A stretch of 6,768 nt of DNA from Candidatus Nanopelagicales bacterium (GTDB taxonomy: Bacteria; Actinomycetota; Actinomycetes; S36-B12; GCA-2699445): assembly GCA_029939085.1 (NCBI GenBank), contig JAOZTQ010000075.1, positions 1 to 6,768 on the forward strand, given 5' to 3'. The notes under the pieces were generated by a model that had not been told where the DNA came from, did not search any database, and was given only the letters and a program-made list of their open reading frames with translations. Numbering within the stretch: position 1 is the stretch's first letter; every line of letters begins with the position of its first letter. Below are positions 6,176-6,768 of the stretch, one piece after another. Position numbers and translations under genes: made by a program.

Positions 6176-6577
6176 ATGATCATGAATTTCCCCCCTATCG
6201 GCCATGTTGCATTGACCGTCACCGACCTCGACGTCAGTGTCCCCTGGTACGAAAGACTATTCGACCAAAAGCCAGCTCTCGATGAAGATGTGTCTGGTTT
6301 TCATCACACGGTATTTATGTTGGAGAGCGGACAAGGAATCGGTCTTCACCAATTTTTTGATACTGAACCTGACGGACCATTCAGTGAACACCGCGCCGGG
6401 ATGGATCACGTCGCTTTCGGGGTCGCGGACAGGTCCGAGCTCAGTAAATGGGAAAAACGGCTCGACGAGTTGGACATCAGGCATAGCGGCATTGTCGATG
6501 CGCCGTACGGTTCGGGCTTAAGCTTTCGAGACCCGGACAACATTGCCTTGGAATTTTTCGCACCTCCAGCCGCCTAG
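6176..6577 (+). CDS. VOC superfamily (glyoxalase/dioxygenase-fold) metalloprotein
   Basis: A single-domain VOC protein of 133 residues, built from two beta-alpha-beta-beta-beta modules. Module one runs from IGHVALTVTDLDVSVPWYERLF (residues 8-29); module two from GMDHVAFGV (75-83) to FRDPDNIALEFF (117-128). Likely metal ligands at the usual positions are His10, His78 and Glu126, with His58 in IGLHQFF as a possible fourth. The family includes glyoxalase I, extradiol dioxygenases, epimerases and antibiotic-binding proteins; nothing here picks out one reaction. Placement directly after the nitrilase suggests a role in the same pathway, for instance acting on a nitrile substrate or its acid product, which is inference. 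Start may be ATG 6176 or the in-frame ATG 6182 (Met3, giving MNFPPIGHVAL), which has a slightly better-spaced purine run. The TAG stop lies inside a strong hairpin. Confidence 0.9.
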   Translation: MIMNFPPIGHVALTVTDLDVSVPWYERLFDQKPALDEDVSGFHHTVFMLESGQGIGLHQFFDTEPDGPFSEHRAGMDHVAFGVADRSELSKWEKRLDELDIRHSGIVDAPYGSGLSFRDPDNIALEFFAPPAA

Positions 6578-6610
6578 GCGACTAGGCGGCGTCAGGTACA
6601 CCTGAATTTT
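6569..6610 (+). terminator. Tandem hairpins at the 3' end of the nitrilase-VOC operon, terminator-like
   Basis: The first hairpin has perfect nine-base arms GCCGCCTAG (6569-6577) and CTAGGCGGC (6582-6590) closed by GCGA, a GNRA-type tetraloop. Its left arm includes the last VOC codons and the TAG stop. The second, TCAGG-TACA-CCTGA (6592-6605), is followed by ATTTT. Together they resemble an intrinsic terminator or a 3'-end stabiliser for the operon mRNA. The T-run is short, so termination efficiency is uncertain. Confidence 0.55.
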
Positions 6611-6768
6611 CTGAGGCTTACCCGGCGCTTCAGTTTTCCCAGTCAGGGTGGGGGCGTAGATGTAGTACGCTCCCACCCGATTGATTCACTGGGTAGCTCA
6701 CGAAGTGGCGCCAGGGATTCTTCGCATTACATCTCGGACGGGGTACGCGTGGATCTCTTCACAGCGTC
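6578..6768. other. 3' tail without an assignable gene
   Basis: Beyond the hairpins no complete gene is seen. On the minus strand a frame entering from the window edge ends at TGA 6700-6698 and reads 22 residues (beginning RCEEIHAYPV). It could be the end of a convergent gene, which would make the 6646-6678 hairpin its terminator. On the plus strand a GTG at 6749 with GGGG six bases upstream could begin a gene running off the window. Neither reading is long enough to support. Confidence 0.4.
6638..6693. terminator. Long GC-rich hairpin, possible bidirectional terminator
   Basis: GGGTGGGGGCGTA (6646-6658) pairs with TACGCTCCCACCC (6666-6678): twelve Watson-Crick pairs and one G-T wobble, with a seven-base loop GATGTAG. 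An outer six-base pair set, CCCAGT (6638-6643) and ACTGGG (6688-6693), encloses it. There is no T-tract on the plus-strand side and only AAAAC beyond it on the minus-strand side. It may be a terminator without a U-run, a structured RNA element, or a protein-binding dyad. Confidence 0.45.

Noticed and set aside
6578..6768. The VOC reading frame stays open for about 63 codons beyond its TAG stop, hinting at stop-codon read-through or a frame extension.
   Set aside because: VOC homologues end at about this point (ALEFFAP is the usual end), the extension is not protein-like, and it passes through two or three hairpins. An open run of this length in GC-rich DNA is not exceptional.
1..6768. CRISPR array, tRNA, insertion-sequence ends or prophage attachment sites.
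   Set aside because: No regularly spaced repeats, cloverleaf sequence, transposase frame or flanking direct repeats were seen on either strand.

Overview
The window is a 6.8 kb piece of bacterial chromosome with moderately high GC, roughly 55-57% by eye. The protein families suggest an actinobacterium: an AAA/TPR regulator of the STAND type with a C-terminal domain I associate mainly with actinobacterial ATPases, an App1-like phosphatase, and a GTG start preceded by GGAGG. Genus cannot be decided from the sequence. There are no rRNA or tRNA genes, insertion sequences or CRISPR arrays.

Layout. At the left edge, bases 1-723 (+) hold the C-terminal half of a polysaccharide/lipid-linked oligosaccharide flippase. 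It converges, with only 22 bp between stop codons, on an App1-family phosphatidate phosphatase-like HAD enzyme at 746-1840 (-). Upstream of that gene and on the same strand is a very large STAND-type AAA ATPase, best placed at 1951-5040 (-). Its longest possible reading frame (from 5229) would run into the neighbouring gene, but a GTG at 5040 with a GGAGG 8 nt upstream is a much better start. Divergent from it, on the + strand, are a nitrilase (5207-6127) and, 48 bp later, a small VOC/glyoxalase-fold protein (6176-6577), probably one operon. The last 191 bp contain strong hairpins and no gene I can assign.

How the genes may work together. The nitrilase has an intact Glu-Lys-Cys active site and should hydrolyse a nitrile to a carboxylic acid and ammonia; the VOC protein may be an accessory or downstream metalloenzyme. 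The divergent ATPase has the architecture of a signal-responsive regulator (NTPase, TPR-like sensor, and a C-terminal part that resembles a winged helix). The 166-bp divergent intergenic region has two perfect 7-5-7 inverted repeats and a run of three AATCTG-type repeats spaced 23 and 20 bp. My working reading is a nitrile-metabolism operon controlled by a STAND-type regulator. The control link is an inference from layout and sequence symmetry.

The most distinctive detail is that one of the 7-5-7 inverted repeats encloses the ATPase ribosome-binding site: GGAGG is exactly the five-base loop. This could be a DNA operator, an RNA switch, or both. The 3' end of the VOC gene also carries structure: its stop codon lies in a 9-bp stem closed by a GCGA tetraloop, and a 13-bp hairpin follows further on.
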